Assembly: GCA_000961805.1 (NCBI GenBank)
Contig: LADV01000288.1
Span: 1-14,845, forward strand
Reading direction: 5' to 3'
Source of the DNA: Peptococcaceae bacterium BRH_c23
GTDB taxonomy: Bacteria; Bacillota_B; Desulfitobacteriia; Desulfitobacteriales; Desulfitobacteriaceae
DNA length: 14,845 nt
In this document: positions 12,428-14,845 of the stretch, piece by piece
Layout of the letters: each line of letters starts with the position of its first letter
Numbering within the stretch: the first letter of the stretch is position 1
Position numbers and translations under genes: made by a program
Notes under the pieces: generated by a model
Databases searched by the model: none
What the model was told of the DNA's origin: nothing
Seen by the model: the letters and a program-made list of their open reading frames with translations, nothing else

Positions 12428-14200
12428 TTAGTAGTTAATTGGATAAGCCTCTTTTTTGATGATATATTCTGCGATTTCTCGGCGTAAACCAATCATATCA
12501 ATGTTGGGACGACGGACAAGCTTGCGCATTCCTGCCATAACAGTACTGAGGGAATCCCCTTTCTCGACTGCACAGAGAACTTCTTTAGCTTGTTGCTCAA
12601 GAATATTAAATGCTGCATAAGTTCCTGCAGTTGCAGCCTTCTCGACAAATGCTTTATGCTCATCAGATACGTCAAGGTTTTGAACTTTCTGAGCTCTAAG
12701 AACTCCACTTTCCATGGCATAGACTTGGAGTACCATCTCTGCCATGCCAGTCAGAACGTATTGATTATCTTTTAAAGCCATACCCAAATTCTGAGCTGCA
12801 AGCCCGGCCGCCATTAAGCACAATTTTTTGGCCTTTTGCGTCAGTTGGTTTAGTCCTGCTAATCCTTCTGCATCCCCACCTAATCCACTTGACATCAAGT
12901 CCTTGCTCACGGCTTGAGCTGCTTGTAGCAATGGAAGTTCCCCTGTCATTGCTCTTTTTAGGAGTGTAGCCGGTACAAGCAGTCGATTAATTTCGTTCGT
13001 TCCTTCAAACAAGCGATTGATACGGGAGTCACGATACATCCGTTCAATCGGGTATTCCTTAATAAAACCGTAACCACCATGAATTTGAACTCCTTCATCC
13101 ACGGCGAAATCTAAAACTTCAGATGCGTAGACTTTATTAAGGGAACATTCAATGGCGTATTCCTCTAAAGCCTTACCCGCCTCTTTACGGCAATCGCTAG
13201 TCAGATCGAGTCCATGGAATCCACTCTCCATAAGACCTGCAGTACGATAAACAACACTCTCAGCCATATACATCTTAATAGCCATTTCAGCAAACTTATT
13301 TTGAATTGCTCCAAATGTGTTAAGTTCTAACCCGAATTGCTTACGCTCCGAGGCATATTTTAGGGCTGTTTCCATAACAGCATGAACAGCTCCGATTGCT
13401 CCAGCAGCCAGCTTAAAGCGGCCAACATTCAAGATATTGAAGGCAACAACATGTCCACGACCGAGCTCTCCTACCACGTTTTCTACAGGTACCAGGACAT
13501 CTTCTAAGATAACTTGACGAGTAGAAGACCCTTTAATCCCCATCTTTTGTTCTTCAGGTCCAAAGGACAGACCTGCATATCCGCGTTCAACGATGAAATT
13601 GGTCATTTTCCCATCTACTTTAGCATAGACCAGGAAGACATCCGCGAAACCAGCATTAGTGATAAATTGTTTTGTGCCGTTCAGACAATAGTGGGTTCCC
13701 TCTGCATTGAGAACAGCCGTGGATTTTGCACCCAAAGCATCGGATCCTGAACCAGGTTCAGTTAAACAGTAGGCTGCCACTTTAGTACCGTTAGCAAGTC
13801 CGGGGAGATACTTAGCCTTTTGCTCAGGTGTACCAAAATAAACAATCGGTAAGGTACCAATTCCGGTATGCGCTGCATAAGCAACTGCAAATGATCCACC
13901 ACGAGGAACTTCCTCACCCACCACGACTGTGGAGGCTTTATCCATAGCCAAACCTTCAAATTCCTCAGGGATTTCCAACGCTAGTAATCCCAATTCTCCA
14001 GCTTGACGCATAAACTCCTTAACGACGCCTTCATGTTGCTCCTCCATTTCCTCGATCTTCGGAGCAACTTCCTTCGTCATAAAATTATGTGCCATCCGCT
14101 TGAGTTGCTTATGATCTTCATTTAGCTCCTCACGAACATATACCTGATCCGGAGAAACCTCAGCCAGTAAAAAACCGCCTCCGCGTAATTCTAATTCCAT
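12428..14200 (-). CDS. Acyl-CoA dehydrogenase, long VLCAD-like form
   Basis: FAD flavoenzyme of 590 residues that makes the first double bond in fatty acyl-CoA beta-oxidation. The first 400 residues are the classic fold: N-terminal helices, AAYCLTEPGSGSDA (about 143-155, FAD and substrate binding), the beta-domain TKQFITNAGFAD, RKQFG (286-290), and QIHGGYGFIKEYPIERMYRD followed by RLFEGTNEI with catalytic Glu399. The extra about 180 C-terminal residues place it with VLCAD/ACAD9-like dimeric enzymes such as Bacillus FadE (594 residues). The start at 14200 has AGGAGG about 8 nt upstream. A thiolase gene end lies upstream on the same strand, so both serve acyl-CoA degradation or related chain metabolism. 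Electron transfer would need EtfAB, not seen here. Chain-length preference cannot be read from sequence. Confidence 0.95.
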   Translation of the reverse strand: MELELRGGGFLLAEVSPDQVYVREELNEDHKQLKRMAHNFMTKEVAPKIEEMEEQHEGVVKEFMRQAGELGLLALEIPEEFEGLAMDKASTVVVGEEVPRGGSFAVAYAAHTGIGTLPIVYFGTPEQKAKYLPGLANGTKVAAYCLTEPGSGSDALGAKSTAVLNAEGTHYCLNGTKQFITNAGFADVFLVYAKVDGKMTNFIVERGYAGLSFGPEEQKMGIKGSSTRQVILEDVLVPVENVVGELGRGHVVAFNILNVGRFKLAAGAIGAVHAVMETALKYASERKQFGLELNTFGAIQNKFAEMAIKMYMAESVVYRTAGLMESGFHGLDLTSDCRKEAGKALEEYAIECSLNKVYASEVLDFAVDEGVQIHGGYGFIKEYPIERMYRDSRINRLFEGTNEINRLLVPATLLKRAMTGELPLLQAAQAVSKDLMSSGLGGDAEGLAGLNQLTQKAKKLCLMAAGLAAQNLGMALKDNQYVLTGMAEMVLQVYAMESGVLRAQKVQNLDVSDEHKAFVEKAATAGTYAAFNILEQQAKEVLCAVEKGDSLSTVMAGMRKLVRRPNIDMIGLRREIAEYIIKKEAYPINY

Positions 14201-14218
14201 AATTAATATCCTCCTCTT

Positions 14219-14253
14219 GATCGAGGTGCGAGGTTCGATGTTCGAGATTCGAA
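14219..14253 (-). repeat. Five tandem heptamer repeats in the acyl-CoA dehydrogenase leader
   Basis: On the minus strand five consecutive 7-bp units follow the pattern N-TCG-A/C-A/T-N (TTCGAAT, CTCGAAC, ATCGAAC, CTCGCAC, CTCGATC). They end two bases before the AGAGGAGG ribosome site. Three units share TCGAA exactly; the two nearest the gene are degenerate. Confidence 0.75.
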
Positions 14254-14585
14254 TGGTATCTTTGTTTACCTAACGTCTCTAACCTCTACCAATTACAAGC
14301 CCTAACACCTCGTATTGCTTCTATGCTTATCAACAACAATCATTAAATAAGTCCTTTTTTGCATTTACAAAAACCATAATTGGAGTGTAGCCGAAATCGC
14401 CCCTTACTTGCACTGGATTGCATTTGTTGGGTTACCCTATCAAGGTATCCGATTCTCGCGTCCATGTTGGAAGCACGAGAACCTCCCCCGCTTCTCTTTC
14501 CTAGCCTCATCTGCCAAAGTGCAAGTCAAGAACCATCCCTTACTCGCATATGTCCCCCCGCATCCCAGCCCAATCGACCAGAAAT

Positions 14586-14760
14586 TAAGGGGACATCGCT
14601 AAGTGAACACTTTAGTGGAGTTCACGATAAAGCGAGTGCCGATGCTGAAGCATTATCACGCCTAGGTTCACATCCTGCGCTACCCAGAGGTTGGCAGTGA
14701 TAGCTTCAGCATCCAACGAGCCAGTGAACGCAACGTGTGTGAACGTGCGATGGCCCCTTA
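14586..14760. repeat. Nested inverted-repeat element of about 175 bp, possible structured RNA or small mobile element
   Basis: The outer arms TAAGGGGACATCGC (14586-14599) and GCGATGGCCCCTTA (14747-14760) match at 13 of 14 positions. The inner arms are GATGCTGAAGC-AT-TATCAC (14641-14659) and GTGATAGCTTCAGCATC (14697-14713), 17 pairs with one 2-nt bulge. Between them GTGAAC or its complement GTTCAC occurs five times (14603, 14620, 14666, 14724, 14739). The order of the arms lets the whole region fold into one long branched hairpin. It begins 10 bp after the thiolase stop on the minus strand. No protein is encoded. Confidence 0.65.
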
Positions 14761-14770
14761 CTTTCAAACC

Positions 14771-14845
14771 CTATAGTAACTCGTAAATCCCAGCGGCTCC
14801 CATGCCTCCACCGATGCACATGGTTACCATACCGTATTTCAGCTT
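14771..14845 (-). CDS. Acetyl-CoA acetyltransferase (thiolase), last 24 residues only
   Basis: Only the 3' end of the gene is inside the window: 24 codons and a TAG stop, open to the right edge. The residues LKYGMVTMCIGGGMGAAGIY followed by ELL match the extreme C-terminus of thiolases, where the Cys of CIGGGMG is the catalytic base of acyl transfer. It is on the same strand as the acyl-CoA dehydrogenase but 570 bp upstream of it. Biosynthetic and degradative thiolases cannot be told apart from this piece; the neighbour favours beta-oxidation or butanoyl-CoA metabolism. Confidence 0.93.
   Translation of the reverse strand, partial: KLKYGMVTMCIGGGMGAAGIYELL

Larger units (their letters stand above)
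14201..14770. other. Long intergenic region with heptamer repeats and structured elements
   Basis: 570 bp without a credible gene; the open frames here have no family match or ribosome site. It holds five tandem heptamers beside the dehydrogenase ribosome site (14219-14253), an AT-rich stretch (14254-14380) likely to carry the dehydrogenase promoter, a moderately structured part (14390-14545) and a nested inverted-repeat element (14586-14760). Confidence 0.6.

Noticed and set aside
14380..14700. Plus-strand frames of 106 and 64 codons in the gap before the thiolase
   Set aside because: Their composition follows the inverted repeats, they have no ribosome site or family features, and they overlap each other.
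14586..14760. Integron attC site or CRISPR repeats
   Set aside because: The GTGAAC copies are irregularly spaced and in both orientations with no spacers, and no attC core GTTRRRY arrangement was found.

Overview
The window looks like chromosomal DNA from an anaerobic, spore-forming-type Firmicute of the Desulfosporosinus/Desulfitobacterium kind. This is an inference from moderate GC, strong AGGAGG-type ribosome binding sites, and the mix of a B12-dependent diol-dehydratase microcompartment, a YesM/YesN-style two-component system and acyl-CoA degradation genes. No ribosomal RNA, tRNA, CRISPR array or complete transposase gene was seen.

Left part (1-7378) is the edge of a propanediol-type bacterial microcompartment (BMC) locus. 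On the minus strand pduA (shell hexamer), pduB (tandem-BMC shell trimer) and pduC (B12 diol dehydratase large subunit, cut by the left edge) form an operon that continues beyond position 1. Upstream, behind a strong terminator and on the same strand, lie a cytoplasmic histidine kinase with a PocR ligand-sensing domain and a YesN-type AraC response regulator. These are the obvious candidates for sensing the diol and switching on the operon. Divergent from the kinase are a EutN/PduN shell vertex protein and a CorA-family cation transporter whose GMN motif is replaced by SMT.

Middle (7379-9730): a GlpF-type channel (probable diol/glycerol entry) has its own promoter region, which shares a TATTTATCC...TTGGA motif with the pduA promoter region. 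It is followed by a two-gene PIN-domain toxin/small partner module with a good promoter, and by two short coding remnants on the minus strand.

Right part (9932-14845), all minus strand: the end of a thiolase gene, a VLCAD-like acyl-CoA dehydrogenase, an MBL-fold hydrolase and a methyl-accepting chemotaxis protein with no external sensory domain. A perfect 18-nt TetR/FadR-like palindrome precedes the hydrolase. Five tandem heptamers sit just upstream of the acyl-CoA dehydrogenase ribosome binding site. The long gap after the thiolase holds a nested inverted-repeat element of about 175 bp that no gene explains.

The most noteworthy observations are: the palindromic repeat element that encodes the C-terminal tail of the pdu response regulator; the shared candidate operator of the pduA and channel promoters; the non-GMN CorA protein coupled to a BMC vertex gene; the toxin-first PIN module; and the structured element beside the thiolase.
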